From: an uncultured Sunxiuqinia sp.
GTDB taxonomy: Bacteria; Bacteroidota; Bacteroidia; Bacteroidales; Prolixibacteraceae
Assembly (NCBI RefSeq): GCF_947495665.1
Contig: NZ_CANLZV010000014.1
Coordinates: 1 to 64,000, forward strand
Reading direction: 5' to 3'
DNA length: 64,000 bases
Of this stretch, positions 53,404-62,903 are shown piece by piece (the first letter of the stretch is position 1; each line of letters begins with the position of its first letter). The position numbers and the translations under genes were made by a program. The notes under the pieces were generated by a model that had not been told where the DNA came from, ran no database searches, and saw only the letters and a program-made list of their open reading frames with translations.

Positions 53404-55890
53404 CTAGTTTTCCAGCTTCAATGCTCCATCACGCTGGCGGATGCTATAGCTTTTTCCTTTTTTTGTTTTGAAAGTCAATTCCTGATCAAGATAACGAACC
53501 GTGCAAGTTTCACCAGCATTTGAAATAATTGTGGCTTGCAAGAGTTGGTTATCCTTCCACTCCAATGAAACCTGAAAATTACCGCGTGCCGAAAGTCCGC
53601 TGACTGATCCACTTCCCCAGGCCGCAGGAAGAGCAGGCAACAAATGAATAAAGCCCATGTGACTTTGTAGCAGCATTTCAGTAACTCCGGCTACCCCGCC
53701 AAAGTTTCCATCAATCTGAAACGGAGGATGCGTATCCCACAGGTTATCCAGCGTTCCGTTTTTCAACAGATTGCCATACAATTTATAGGCATGATCGCCA
53801 TCGTGCAGGCGCGCCCACTGGTTTAGCTTCCAGCCCATACTCCATCCGGTAGCAAAATCGCCCCGATGCTCCAAAACCACGCGCGAAGCTTCTGCCAGTT
53901 CGGGAGTCGCAATAGGCGAAATCGTATGTCCCGGATGCAAGCCAAACAGGTGGTTCACATGGCGGTGCTTATCTTTCGGGTCATCAATATCTTCCGACCA
54001 CTCCATCAGTTGACCATAGCGCCCAATTTGATAAGGAGCCAGTCTTTCCAAAACCTCAGCCCACTGCTTGCGTTCCTGCTTGTCGACTCCTAAAATCTCA
54101 CTGGCTTCCATGGCATTCAACAGGATTTCACGAACCACTGCGTGTACGAAGGTGGTTCCCTGATCAACCGGGCCATGTTCGGGAGACGTTGACGGCGCTG
54201 CGGTATAGCTTCCATCAGGCTTATGCCACAAATAGTCCACCGCAAACTGCGCACTACTTTTGATTAGCTCATAGCCTGTTTCTTTCAGAAACTGTTTATC
54301 GCGCGTATAATCGTAATACTCCCAAACATGGGTCGCCAGCCACGGTCCGGCCATTGGGTTAAAATTCCACGACATATCCTGGCTGGTTAGCGGAGCCGTA
54401 AAACCAAAGATGTTTCCTGAAATGGAAGCAGTCCATCCACGAGCACCAAAATAGGACCTGGCCGTTTCGGCACCCGGTTTGGTCAACGTGCGAATGAAAT
54501 CAATCATCGGCAGCATACATTCATCCAAACTGGTGGCGCAGGCTGGCCAGTAGTTCATTTGTACATTGATGTTGTTGTGGTAATCGACCCGCCATGGACC
54601 ATCCACATTATTGTGCCAAAGCCCCTGCAGGTTAGCTGGTAAATTACCTGGCCGCGAGCTGGAAATGAGCAGGTAACGTCCAAACTGGTAATACAATTCT
54701 TCCAGGTGAAAATCCTTTTCTCCCGCACGGTAACGCTCCAAACGCTTGTTGGTTGGCAACATCGGGCTTTCTGTCGTTGGGTTCAAGTTCAAACGAACGC
54801 GGTTAAACAGCGTGGAATAATCCTGGTAATGATTGCTAAAAAGTTGGTCGTACCCTTTGCTCATTGCCTGTTTCATTTGGCTTTGAGTGGTTGCAAGCGG
54901 ATCAACTCCCACATAGGTTTTCGGATCTGAAAAGTCCGGATCAAAATTCATTTGGTAATCAGTGTCTGCCGTAAGCAGAAAAACCACTTCATCGGCTCCG
55001 GTTACCTTCAGCTTACCATCCGCATTCGAAAAAGTTCCGCCTTTCGCAGTAGCCTGAATCCGAATCACAAACTGCATGTTATTGTTATCCAAACGGCCGG
55101 TATAAACCAATCCGTTTTGTCCATCAGCCTGCATCGTACCTTCCGACACCGGATTGGGGGCATAACTCAAATTCAGGTTTTGCTTCCCTTTTTCAGTGGC
55201 CGAAAACCGGATGACCATCGCCTGGTCCGGATAAGAAATAAAAGTTCGTCGTTGATAATGAATTTGATCGGCCTGAAACTGCACCACAGCCAAAGCCGAG
55301 TCCACTGACAGAATGCGCTGATAATCGCTTATCGCTGTTTCATCAATTCCGGTTTCAATGTACAGCTCCCCCATGGTTGTGAAATTGCCAAAGCGGAACG
55401 GTTTCTCAGCATCGGATGCATAAGGCACCAGACCATTGAAGTTTTCACGGGTCAAGCGGGCTGCTTTCGCCTGGTCGCCATCAACAAAAGCCTGACGAAT
55501 ATCGTCTAGCAAATGAGCCGACTGCTTGTTGGCATTCCAATAATAAGCTGCTCCTTTAGCCGTATTGGGACCTCCTCGCCACAGCGTTTTTTCGTTCAGA
55601 GTGATGCGCTCAGTGGCAACCGATCCCATCACATTGGCCCCCAGGCTTCCATTACCCAAAGGCAACGATTTGGATTCCCAGTCCTGATCAGCATTTCGGG
55701 CTGCATTTCCAGCAGATATGGGTTTGTCCTCCCCTTTGTAGCGACTTTCATCACCACTGTACCAAATGGCTTTTCCACTCAGATCATTCGGCTCATCAAA
55801 CCAAACCGACAAGCCTTTGGTATAGGTTGTTTGGGCCTGAACAGGCCCCAAAAGTGCCAATAAACAGGTTATCAGCATAAGGTGTTTCAT
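53404..55890 (-). CDS. GH95 alpha-L-fucosidase (second copy, PUL-linked)
   Basis: An 828-residue family 95 hydrolase. Signal peptide (MLITCLLALLGPVQAQ). LPLGNGSLGANVMGS and LNEKTLWRGGPNT mark the N-terminal beta-domain; NINVQMNYWPAC near 441, STSPEHGPVDQ near 569 (general acid Glu) and FQIDGNFGGVAGVTEMLLQSH near 724 (catalytic Asp) are all intact. It should remove alpha-L-fucose (or L-galactose). It is only loosely like the GH95 at 4.5 kb (for example SPEH against SPEN), so the two are probably specific for different linkages. The frame is open 15 codons further up, but the Met before KHLMLITC gives the signal peptide. It is flanked by terminators on both sides. Confidence 0.95.
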   Translation of the reverse strand: MKHLMLITCLLALLGPVQAQTTYTKGLSVWFDEPNDLSGKAIWYSGDESRYKGEDKPISAGNAARNADQDWESKSLPLGNGSLGANVMGSVATERITLNEKTLWRGGPNTAKGAAYYWNANKQSAHLLDDIRQAFVDGDQAKAARLTRENFNGLVPYASDAEKPFRFGNFTTMGELYIETGIDETAISDYQRILSVDSALAVVQFQADQIHYQRRTFISYPDQAMVIRFSATEKGKQNLNLSYAPNPVSEGTMQADGQNGLVYTGRLDNNNMQFVIRIQATAKGGTFSNADGKLKVTGADEVVFLLTADTDYQMNFDPDFSDPKTYVGVDPLATTQSQMKQAMSKGYDQLFSNHYQDYSTLFNRVRLNLNPTTESPMLPTNKRLERYRAGEKDFHLEELYYQFGRYLLISSSRPGNLPANLQGLWHNNVDGPWRVDYHNNINVQMNYWPACATSLDECMLPMIDFIRTLTKPGAETARSYFGARGWTASISGNIFGFTAPLTSQDMSWNFNPMAGPWLATHVWEYYDYTRDKQFLKETGYELIKSSAQFAVDYLWHKPDGSYTAAPSTSPEHGPVDQGTTFVHAVVREILLNAMEASEILGVDKQERKQWAEVLERLAPYQIGRYGQLMEWSEDIDDPKDKHRHVNHLFGLHPGHTISPIATPELAEASRVVLEHRGDFATGWSMGWKLNQWARLHDGDHAYKLYGNLLKNGTLDNLWDTHPPFQIDGNFGGVAGVTEMLLQSHMGFIHLLPALPAAWGSGSVSGLSARGNFQVSLEWKDNQLLQATIISNAGETCTVRYLDQELTFKTKKGKSYSIRQRDGALKLEN

Positions 55891-56009
55891 TGTTATTTTA
55901 ATCATTCGTTTCGTGTTTTTATATCGATTAGTCAAACAGGATTTGAAAATAAAGTTTTAAAAATAGGATAATTTCATTCAATAGAAAACCTTCAAAGAAG
56001 TGCTTATCT

Positions 56010-56057
56010 GAAATAAAACGCGGGAAAAGTTGACTAAAAATCAACAAGTCCCGCGTT
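56010..56057 (-). terminator. Terminator of the GH84-DUF3472 unit
   Basis: Minus strand AACGCGGGA...TCCCGCGTT with an inner TTGA/TCAA stem, then TTTATTTC. Confidence 0.8.
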
Positions 56058-56121
56058 CATAGCTTCAGCTACATTTTGCAAGCTTCTACAATTATTACTG
56101 AATGTCTCTCTTGGTTTTGCA

Positions 56122-57417
56122 TTAAGGCAATGAATTAAAATCAATTGCAGGGTGCTTCCCTTTAGCCTCGCGGGTAAACTGTGCGCCAAAATCCGTTTCC
56201 CCGGTGAAGAACCCACAATTTTTCAGGAAGAAGGTATCGCCAAACTGGCCTCCGGCATAGTCCAAACGCGAATTTTTGCGAGCCGTAGCATCTGCTGAAA
56301 AGGCTGCCTGATTCAATTCAGTCCAATTTCCTTTCGCATCCACCACCCATTGGTTGGTGTAATGCACCTTTCGGCTCGATGTTCCGGCCTGCGGAATAAA
56401 GTTCTCCAAAAACGAGTGCAAACCCGTCAGGTACGTATCTGTTTTTGGGCGTTCAAAACTGGCAATCAGTGACCAGTCTTCTACTTCCGGATCAAAAAAC
56501 CACGCTGTAAATGTAGTGGAATTATCACCATTAGGCACTCCCTTCAACAAAAAGCCATAAGTAACTCCGGCCTTCCACATAAACTTCTTGTAGCTTTGTC
56601 CGCCGGAGCCTTCGTTCCCAAATTCCCCCGTATGAACACCTTCTCCTTTTCGAAGCATTTTGATTCGTTGATCTTCCGGTATTTCATTGGGATTATCGGT
56701 ATGAAACGGACTCCAAACAGAAAATAAGATACGACGTTCTTCGGCAGAGTTCACCTGAATACCGAAATAACCCTGACCAAAACCATTGGCCATAAAATAG
56801 GAGCCAATCACATCTTCGCCAACAGGAACCGTAATTTCATTGTAAAAATAAGTAACATCCTTTACCGTTTCGGGAACCAGATAACGCAAATGCACCGATG
56901 GTCCCCGGCGGCCCCAGTAAAAGTCATCTTTCGCAAAATAGAATCCCTTTTCGGTCGGCTCTCCGTTCACTGCCACATCACTGATTTGAACAGTTGCATC
57001 GCCATCAAGCAGGCTGATGTCCAGCTGTTGATACCCCGGATTGTTCACCGTGAAATCGCCTGCCCAAAGAATGGTCGGCGTTTCGTTTGTCAACTCGACC
57101 GTTTTCTCCTGTGCCCCCATTGCCAATTTTAGCCGCGCCTTTCCATTCATCACGTGGCCCCTAATTCCCAACTGAATTGTGCCGGTTTCTTCAGCATAAA
57201 AAAAAGTCCGAAATACTTTAGAATAACCATTCTGAATGTGAATCCCATCCGGGCCAATGTTTTCAGTTGTTTTCGAACCATTATTGATCACCCAGCTGTT
57301 GCCGGTGGTTGGAATGAGTACCTGAGCCTGAAGCGTTTTTGCCACCATTCCGGCCTGAAGCGCTAAAGCCACCAAAGCCGCTACAAACATTTTTACAATC
57401 TGATTTTGCTTTTTCAT
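56122..57417 (-). CDS. DUF3472/DUF5077-type exported protein
   Basis: The 431-residue exported product has a signal peptide (MFVAALVALALQAGMVAKTLQAQ), an N-terminal domain (about 35-150) of the DUF5077 type (RTFFYAEETGTIQLGIRGHVM) and a DUF3472-type domain (about 170-400; SFMANGFGQGYFGIQVNSAEERRILFSVWSP, GESGNEGSGGQSY-like text). These beta-rich domains are found next to glycan enzymes, probably as carbohydrate binders; no catalytic role is known to me. I start at the Met before KKQNQIVK, not 15 codons upstream. Same unit as GH84, 59 bp after its stop. Confidence 0.83.
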   Translation of the reverse strand: MKKQNQIVKMFVAALVALALQAGMVAKTLQAQVLIPTTGNSWVINNGSKTTENIGPDGIHIQNGYSKVFRTFFYAEETGTIQLGIRGHVMNGKARLKLAMGAQEKTVELTNETPTILWAGDFTVNNPGYQQLDISLLDGDATVQISDVAVNGEPTEKGFYFAKDDFYWGRRGPSVHLRYLVPETVKDVTYFYNEITVPVGEDVIGSYFMANGFGQGYFGIQVNSAEERRILFSVWSPFHTDNPNEIPEDQRIKMLRKGEGVHTGEFGNEGSGGQSYKKFMWKAGVTYGFLLKGVPNGDNSTTFTAWFFDPEVEDWSLIASFERPKTDTYLTGLHSFLENFIPQAGTSSRKVHYTNQWVVDAKGNWTELNQAAFSADATARKNSRLDYAGGQFGDTFFLKNCGFFTGETDFGAQFTREAKGKHPAIDFNSLP

Positions 57418-57476
57418 ATGTTTACTGTTAGTTTTTTCTACTTGTTTGATTTGTATTATCATTCACAGGTTGGCGT

Positions 57477-60101
57477 TTATTCCCAAATAATTTCCTGAAG
57501 CTGAGTAGGCTGTTTTGAATTGAGAATACGAACTCCAGTGATTTTCTGACTCTTATCTGCCGTTTTATCCGAATAGTGCACCCGTGTTCCATTGGCATAA
57601 ATAATTTCCACACCACTGGTGTCACCCACAACCCATACTTGTGATCCGGAGGCAGTTTCCGGCTTTGGAATTACCAAGGCTTCGCTTGATTGAGGCACCG
57701 TGTAGAAAGAAAACAAGTCGCCATCAGATAGAGCCGTTTCGCTGTTGATACGTGCATCTTCCGGCACATCTACCTTAAATTGATTAACCTTAAGCTCAAG
57801 CTTTTCTTCAGATTTATTCCGGAAACGAATATAACGGATTTGATGCTTCTGATCCAACCTTGCTTGCAACTCGGCTTCATCACTATGCATTGGCTGGGTT
57901 TTCCATTCCACTCCATCGGTTGAAACCTGCACTTCTCCGCGCTCGCTCACTTCCGGATTGTCCAGTTTTAGGTGAATGTAGTTGGCATAAATACCGTCCG
58001 GTAGTTCAATGCCTATAAAATCATCCGGCTGCAAGGCAATCACTTCAAGCATGGGTTTTATCGTAACAAACTTCCCCTGACGACTCACCGGAACACGCTT
58101 CAAAGCCTCAACCGAAGTCAACAACTGATATTGCTCCTGACTGTCGTTAGCGATGTCAGCATACTGGTTGCCCGTAAATTTTGCAAAACGTTCCTGGGCC
58201 AATTGCTGAAAAAGTTGATTTACAAAAGGAATGAGCACGGTTCCCCCCACTTCACACCCGCGAGCCCAGCGATCAGGAGCACCTTTCAACTTTTGCTGAT
58301 GGCTGTATTGCTCCATTGCCTGCAAATGCTCAAACACCTTATTGATTTGGCTAAACATATCTTCTGGCTGCGCCGCTGAAACTTCAGCTAAAGCCATGGC
58401 CTCTTTTCCGGCGCGCCCTAAAGCTTCAAACGATAGCAACCAGTACTCCAACTCATCATAAAGCGCTGGATTGACTTTCGGAAGTAGACTTTGAAGTCGC
58501 TGTGCAGCTTGAATAATATGATCAAACTCGGCTTGCAGTCGTGTTTTTACAGAATCAGTCATGCTTCCTTTTTCCTTGCTGGAAACCAAGGCAGCCGAAG
58601 TAAATGGTAAAATGGCAACTGATTCTTCACGCCGATAGCCGTGAGAGTTTGGTCCCTGGTCGCTGTTATGACTTGCAAACAGCAACATCTCGTTGTGCAG
58701 CTCCGGAAACAAACGCTGAATCCCGTCAATCCACGATTGGTGCGACTGAAAACCAGCCATATTCCAGGTATAGTCCGCTACTCCAAACAAGCCAATTTTC
58801 GATGCTTCCGGCTTATCCATTGGATTGGAAGCAAAGCCTGAAAAAGTTCCCAAATTATTGGGATCCAATCCATAAGTTCGCCCTAAAAGCAAGCGGGTAC
58901 GCACATAATCGCTCACCGGCCAGTTCCACCAGATAAAGGCTTTCCGCTTAATCTGAGCATTGATCCAATCCATGCCATCGCGCTCAATGTCGGCGCACAC
59001 CGAATTGCCGGTCCACATGATGTTAATATCGTGATCCAGCTGCTCACCCAAAATTGACAGGTAATCGCCACCCGACCAGACTCGATTGTATTGCGTTGGG
59101 CACATAATCAGCGGTGTAACATCATCCTTTTTCCGGACAAATTCCGCATTCAGGTAATTCAACATTTCAGCTTGTCGCGAAGCATCAGTCCCTACTCCGC
59201 TGATATCGTCAAAAAACACCGCAAACGAACGCACCCCAAGCTCATACATCATTTCAAACTTGTGCAAACAAGCCACAAAGTCGTCAATCAGTCCGTCGCC
59301 ATTGGTGTCGGTCCAGTGAATATCTCTCCCCGGATGAACGGCCCAAACAAAGTTGACCTGGTTTTGCAAGGCCGTTTCGGCCAACTCGGTAATCTGAGCG
59401 GCTTTATCGTCAGGATAAGGTTCCCGCCATTGGTCAGAAAACCCGTGGAAAGGATCATCCTTCGGCCCATAAATGTAGGTGTTCAGCTTATACTTTCCAT
59501 AAAATTCAAGCTGACTCAGTCGGTCCGCATGACTCCAGGGCTTGCCGTAGAAGCCCTCCACAGTACCACGAAATTCAACATCGGGCCAGTCGACAATCTC
59601 AACAGCCGGCAGGATCAAGCCATCTCCTGTGTTTTCCAACAGCTGACTCAAACTTTGCGCGGCATAAAAAACACCCGCAGCATCGCGTCCTACCAAAATA
59701 ATCTTCTTTGCAGAAACCGCTAAAAAGTAGCCCTCGGCCTGTTCCGGAACCTGATTGTAGTTTTTCGTTCCCGGTTCGCCAGCTAAAGCAGCCACCACTT
59801 TCACTGAAAAACCATCCAGCATGCCATGCAACAGCTGTCTGCTGCCCGCATCAAGCTGGTCACTTAATTTCCAACTTGTACGTCCTTTCTTCAGTAAAAC
59901 ATTTTCTCCTTTCAGATTCACTTGTTGAGGAACCGGGTAGATATCCGGCATGTCGAAACCGGACTGTAGTTGATCTGCCAGTAAGGCTTCCACGCCTGAC
60001 TTCGTCTCCTCAACTTCCACTTGCACATTCGTCGCGCTTCCGCTTGTCGCTGCCATCAATTCCAGACCAAGCAGCAACAAGCTCCATTTTCTAAACATCA
60101 T
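57477..60101 (-). CDS. GH84 beta-N-acetylglucosaminidase (O-GlcNAcase/hyaluronidase family)
   Basis: An 874-residue exported enzyme. Signal peptide at the start (LLLLGLELMAATSGSA), an N-terminal GH20b-like domain (about 55-175), then the family-84 catalytic barrel (about 178-460): FRGTVEGFYGKPWSHADRL and SFAVFFDDISG, whose Asp pair drives substrate-assisted retention of the N-acetyl sugar. A helical part follows, then a C-terminal beta-sandwich (about 690-860) like an F5/8-type CBM (YANYIHLKLDNPE..EVQVSTDGVEWK). It removes beta-GlcNAc from glycoproteins or glycosaminoglycans. First gene of its unit. Confidence 0.95.
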   Translation of the reverse strand: MMFRKWSLLLLGLELMAATSGSATNVQVEVEETKSGVEALLADQLQSGFDMPDIYPVPQQVNLKGENVLLKKGRTSWKLSDQLDAGSRQLLHGMLDGFSVKVVAALAGEPGTKNYNQVPEQAEGYFLAVSAKKIILVGRDAAGVFYAAQSLSQLLENTGDGLILPAVEIVDWPDVEFRGTVEGFYGKPWSHADRLSQLEFYGKYKLNTYIYGPKDDPFHGFSDQWREPYPDDKAAQITELAETALQNQVNFVWAVHPGRDIHWTDTNGDGLIDDFVACLHKFEMMYELGVRSFAVFFDDISGVGTDASRQAEMLNYLNAEFVRKKDDVTPLIMCPTQYNRVWSGGDYLSILGEQLDHDINIMWTGNSVCADIERDGMDWINAQIKRKAFIWWNWPVSDYVRTRLLLGRTYGLDPNNLGTFSGFASNPMDKPEASKIGLFGVADYTWNMAGFQSHQSWIDGIQRLFPELHNEMLLFASHNSDQGPNSHGYRREESVAILPFTSAALVSSKEKGSMTDSVKTRLQAEFDHIIQAAQRLQSLLPKVNPALYDELEYWLLSFEALGRAGKEAMALAEVSAAQPEDMFSQINKVFEHLQAMEQYSHQQKLKGAPDRWARGCEVGGTVLIPFVNQLFQQLAQERFAKFTGNQYADIANDSQEQYQLLTSVEALKRVPVSRQGKFVTIKPMLEVIALQPDDFIGIELPDGIYANYIHLKLDNPEVSERGEVQVSTDGVEWKTQPMHSDEAELQARLDQKHQIRYIRFRNKSEEKLELKVNQFKVDVPEDARINSETALSDGDLFSFYTVPQSSEALVIPKPETASGSQVWVVGDTSGVEIIYANGTRVHYSDKTADKSQKITGVRILNSKQPTQLQEIIWE

Positions 60102-60146
60102 TTGTTTTCAATAATTAGTAGTAAGAGTAATAATAGTAGTATTCTT

Positions 60147-60480
60147 CTATTCTCCGTAAACCAGCGTTCGCGCACCGTCAAATGCAACTGCCTCAATTCG
60201 GGGTGCACCTGCCGGGTAGGCAACTAAGGTAGACCGATTGTTGGCATCGCCTGTGCCTACCATGGTTATCCGGCTAAGCTCATCTCCGGAGAAAGTTTCA
60301 AATATAGTGACATTTCTCCATGCCGCATGATCTACTTTTACCTGATTACTCAGAGCCACGACTCCCTCTCCATAAGTTCCAACTACGGGCAAACGGTTTT
60401 TGTATCGTTGGAGCTTCCAGCCCTGCCTTCTGAAAGCTCCATGGCATTCGACCATTCTGACTGTAGAACTATCCTTTCTC
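60147..60480 (-). pseudogene. Gene remnant upstream of GH84
   Basis: On the minus strand an open frame runs from 60530 to 60147. The C-terminal 80 residues look like true protein (VVALSNQVKVDHAAWRNVTIFETF, ELSRITMVGTGDANNRSTLVAYPAG), but the N-terminal part lies in the terminator of the DUF4251 gene and looks random, and there is no good start. I recognise no family; a piece of a repeat-type (propeller-like) domain is a guess. I read it as the tail of a lost gene. It could instead be a small uncharacterised gene. Confidence 0.45.
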
Positions 60481-60482
60481 CT

Positions 60483-60522
60483 AAAAAAAATCGTTACCCT
60501 TTCATTCAAAAAGATAACGATT
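60483..60522 (-). terminator. Terminator of the DUF4251 gene
   Basis: Minus strand AATCGTTA...TAACGATT followed by seven T. The loop is long (18 bases). Confidence 0.75.
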
Positions 60523-60545
60523 CTATTCAATATTCAAGTCCTGAT

Positions 60546-61088
60546 TCAAATCGAATTCCCCTCAAAAACAGATGATTCCTGAAGAGGGATCAGGGTTCCT
60601 TCAAATGACAAATTGCCTCGTCTTAATCCGGTAAGTAATGCCGTGGCTCTTCCGGATGCACTGATGGAGAAATTAACATCATACAAACCAATATTAGTCA
60701 TTACGTTCACGGTCAATCGGAATGATTTCCTCTTTTCATTGGTTTTCAATTCCCAGTTGGTAATCCTTCCTTTAGCCGTTACCCCTCCAAGCCCATTCGG
60801 GCCAAAGCTGTGGTTCGAGCCTATCTGAATAACAGCTTCGGTACTATCAATGGCAATGAAGTTAATGATGGAACTTACGAACACTCGATTGCCATAGCGA
60901 TCTTGCAGGAAATCAGCTTCAAGCACAAAATCACGGCTTTCGAGCAAAGCCTGGGTTTGCAGAAACTGTTGTTCCAGTTCCAGTTGGCGCTTTTCCTTTT
61001 TGCTAGGGGCTGAGCTTTCAGATTCCTGCTGCGCCCATACTCCTGGCGAAACCATAAGTATCAACAAAATTACAACTAGCTTTTTCAT
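60546..61088 (-). CDS. DUF4251 family exported protein
   Basis: The 180-residue product has a signal peptide (VVILLILMVSPGVWAQ), a charged helix (APSKKEKRQLELEQQFLQTQALLESRDF) and a beta-rich C-terminal domain (FVLEADFLQDRYGNRVFVSSIINFIAIDSTEAVIQIG, RLTVNVMTNIGLYDVNFSISASGRATALL) that matches the DUF4251 type, common in Bacteroidota and of unknown role. No lipobox; probably periplasmic. Single gene. Its ATG is preceded by AAGGAGGG-type text (TACCCTCCTTATCC on the plus strand), a rare good ribosome site here. Confidence 0.85.
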   Translation of the reverse strand: MKKLVVILLILMVSPGVWAQQESESSAPSKKEKRQLELEQQFLQTQALLESRDFVLEADFLQDRYGNRVFVSSIINFIAIDSTEAVIQIGSNHSFGPNGLGGVTAKGRITNWELKTNEKRKSFRLTVNVMTNIGLYDVNFSISASGRATALLTGLRRGNLSFEGTLIPLQESSVFEGNSI

Positions 61089-61227
61089 CTTACCCTCCTT
61101 ATCCTTTTATGTATAAGCACTATACAAGTTTTATTCCAAAAATATAGAATGTCGCCAGCTGTTAACACAATTTAACCTCATTTCCATTCCAGAATAGGAA
61201 CAGACATGACCTTACGATATAACTCCC

Positions 61228-61267
61228 AAAAACAAAAATAGCCTGGCATTTCAACTACCAGGCTATC
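61228..61267 (-). terminator. Terminator of nhaA
   Basis: Minus strand ATAGCCTGG-TAGTTGAAATG-CCAGGCTAT followed by TTTTGTTTTT. Confidence 0.88.
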
Positions 61268-61323
61268 TATCTTCTATTTCGGGAGGCTTTCCCCAAAATG
61301 TATTTTATCGACTAATAAGCAGG

Positions 61324-62622
61324 TCAGGATGTTTTGTTCGTCCCGTTGAAGTACAAGAAAACATAACCCGCTACACCGGCAATCAGCGAACCAAGCAAAA
61401 TCCCGACCTTGGAAGAATCGGTCAAAATCGGATCAGCAAAAGCCAGGTTTGAGATGAAGATGGACATGGTAAATCCAACTCCGGCCAACATGGCAACGCC
61501 TAAAATATTCTTCAGGTTCACGCCATCAGGGAAATCAACCAGTTTCAATTTTTGTCCGAGAAGAGCAAACAAGCTTACACCCACTGTTTTTCCAACAACC
61601 AAACCAACGACGATGGAAGTAATCAGTGCCACATCCAACTGCACATCCATTCCAATTGAAATTCCGGCATTGGCCAAAGCAAAAACAGGAATAATAAAAT
61701 AAGCCACCCAACCATGCAGACTGTGTTCAAGGTGCTGCAAAGGCGATTGTACCTTTTCTGTCAGGTCTTCCAGCTCATCCATTTGTTCAATTTGCTGATT
61801 GGTTAAAATTGGTGTAGAAGTTGACTTCGACAGTTTCAATCCTTCCAATATTCCTTTCAGTTTGCTGGTGTAGTTGGGCACATCAATTCGTTGACGAATA
61901 GGAATGGTAAAGGCCATTAGTACACCAGCAATGGTTGGATGAACACCCGATTTTAGGAACAATACCCAAACCACAACGCCCACTGCAAAAAACAGGTACT
62001 TGGAATAGAATTTCAGAGAAGATAAAATAAAGAGCAGGGCCAGTAATCCAAAAGCATACAAAAGCAATGACCACTGCATCCCGGCCGTATAGAAAATGGC
62101 AATAGCTATAACTGCTCCCAAATCATCAATAATTGCAAAGGCAGTCAGAAACACCTTCAGGCTGACAGGTCCCCGTTTCCCGAGCACATTCAGAATGGCC
62201 AGCGAAAACGCAATATCAGTGGCCATCGGGATTCCCCATCCTTGCGCTGTTTCAGGGTTTTTATTAAGAAAAAGAAACAAGGCCACCGGCACAATCATCC
62301 CCCCTATCGCTCCAAAGAAAGGGAAAGCAGCTTTTTTAACTGAATTCAGTTCTCCAATCAATAATTCACGCTTGATTTCCAGACCAATCAGAAAAAAGAA
62401 AATGGCCATCAACCCGTCATTCACCCATAGGATCAGGGGTTTATTCAAACTAAAATGTTCGGAAGTAAACCCCAGCTTGTAGTCCCAAAGCGACTCGTAC
62501 AGGTGGGCTAGCGGTGAATTGGCCCAAACTAACGCTAAAATGGTAGCCGTTAATAAGAGAATCCCGCTAAAACTCTTAATTTTAACAAACTTCTGAAAAG
62601 GTGTTATTATTTTCTGAATCAT
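61324..62622 (-). CDS. nhaA: Na+/H+ antiporter NhaA
   Basis: A 432-residue inner-membrane antiporter with about 12 transmembrane helices. The ion-binding Asp pair is seen in FAIIDDLGAVIAIA near residue 165, the pH-sensor region LILWVNDGLMAIFFFLIGLEIKRELL near 64-90, and ATDIAFSLAILNVLG near 140. It trades sodium or lithium for protons to keep pH and salt balance. A charged cytoplasmic loop around residues 245-290 is somewhat long. Single gene with its own terminator. Confidence 0.96.
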   Translation of the reverse strand: MIQKIITPFQKFVKIKSFSGILLLTATILALVWANSPLAHLYESLWDYKLGFTSEHFSLNKPLILWVNDGLMAIFFFLIGLEIKRELLIGELNSVKKAAFPFFGAIGGMIVPVALFLFLNKNPETAQGWGIPMATDIAFSLAILNVLGKRGPVSLKVFLTAFAIIDDLGAVIAIAIFYTAGMQWSLLLYAFGLLALLFILSSLKFYSKYLFFAVGVVVWVLFLKSGVHPTIAGVLMAFTIPIRQRIDVPNYTSKLKGILEGLKLSKSTSTPILTNQQIEQMDELEDLTEKVQSPLQHLEHSLHGWVAYFIIPVFALANAGISIGMDVQLDVALITSIVVGLVVGKTVGVSLFALLGQKLKLVDFPDGVNLKNILGVAMLAGVGFTMSIFISNLAFADPILTDSSKVGILLGSLIAGVAGYVFLYFNGTNKTS

Positions 62623-62903
62623 GAATGAAGAATTTGTGCCAACGTTTCAAGCCTGTTCAATCGTCAGCGTTATACAAAATTGGTGAAAACAAAATCGCCA
62701 AACCGCAAGCAAAACTTTTCACGGTGACCAGTCAGAATCACTTATGATGAATTATCGCTATAAACATATCAAAGAAATCGGGAAAAAGTTCACAAAAACA
62801 TTCCGAAATAACGTCGATTTAATACTGAAATGATGATGCTATTCACTTCTTTTATTCAAGAAAACAATTTCGGAGTTTCTGCATCTTCGTTCTGCACACC
62901 TGG
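62623..62903. promoter_or_regulatory. Spacer upstream of nhaA
   Basis: 281 bp of non-coding DNA between the nhaA start and the NIPSNAP stop, all on the minus strand. It should hold the nhaA promoter; no clear motif was picked, and no terminator for the NIPSNAP gene was recognised. Confidence 0.3.
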
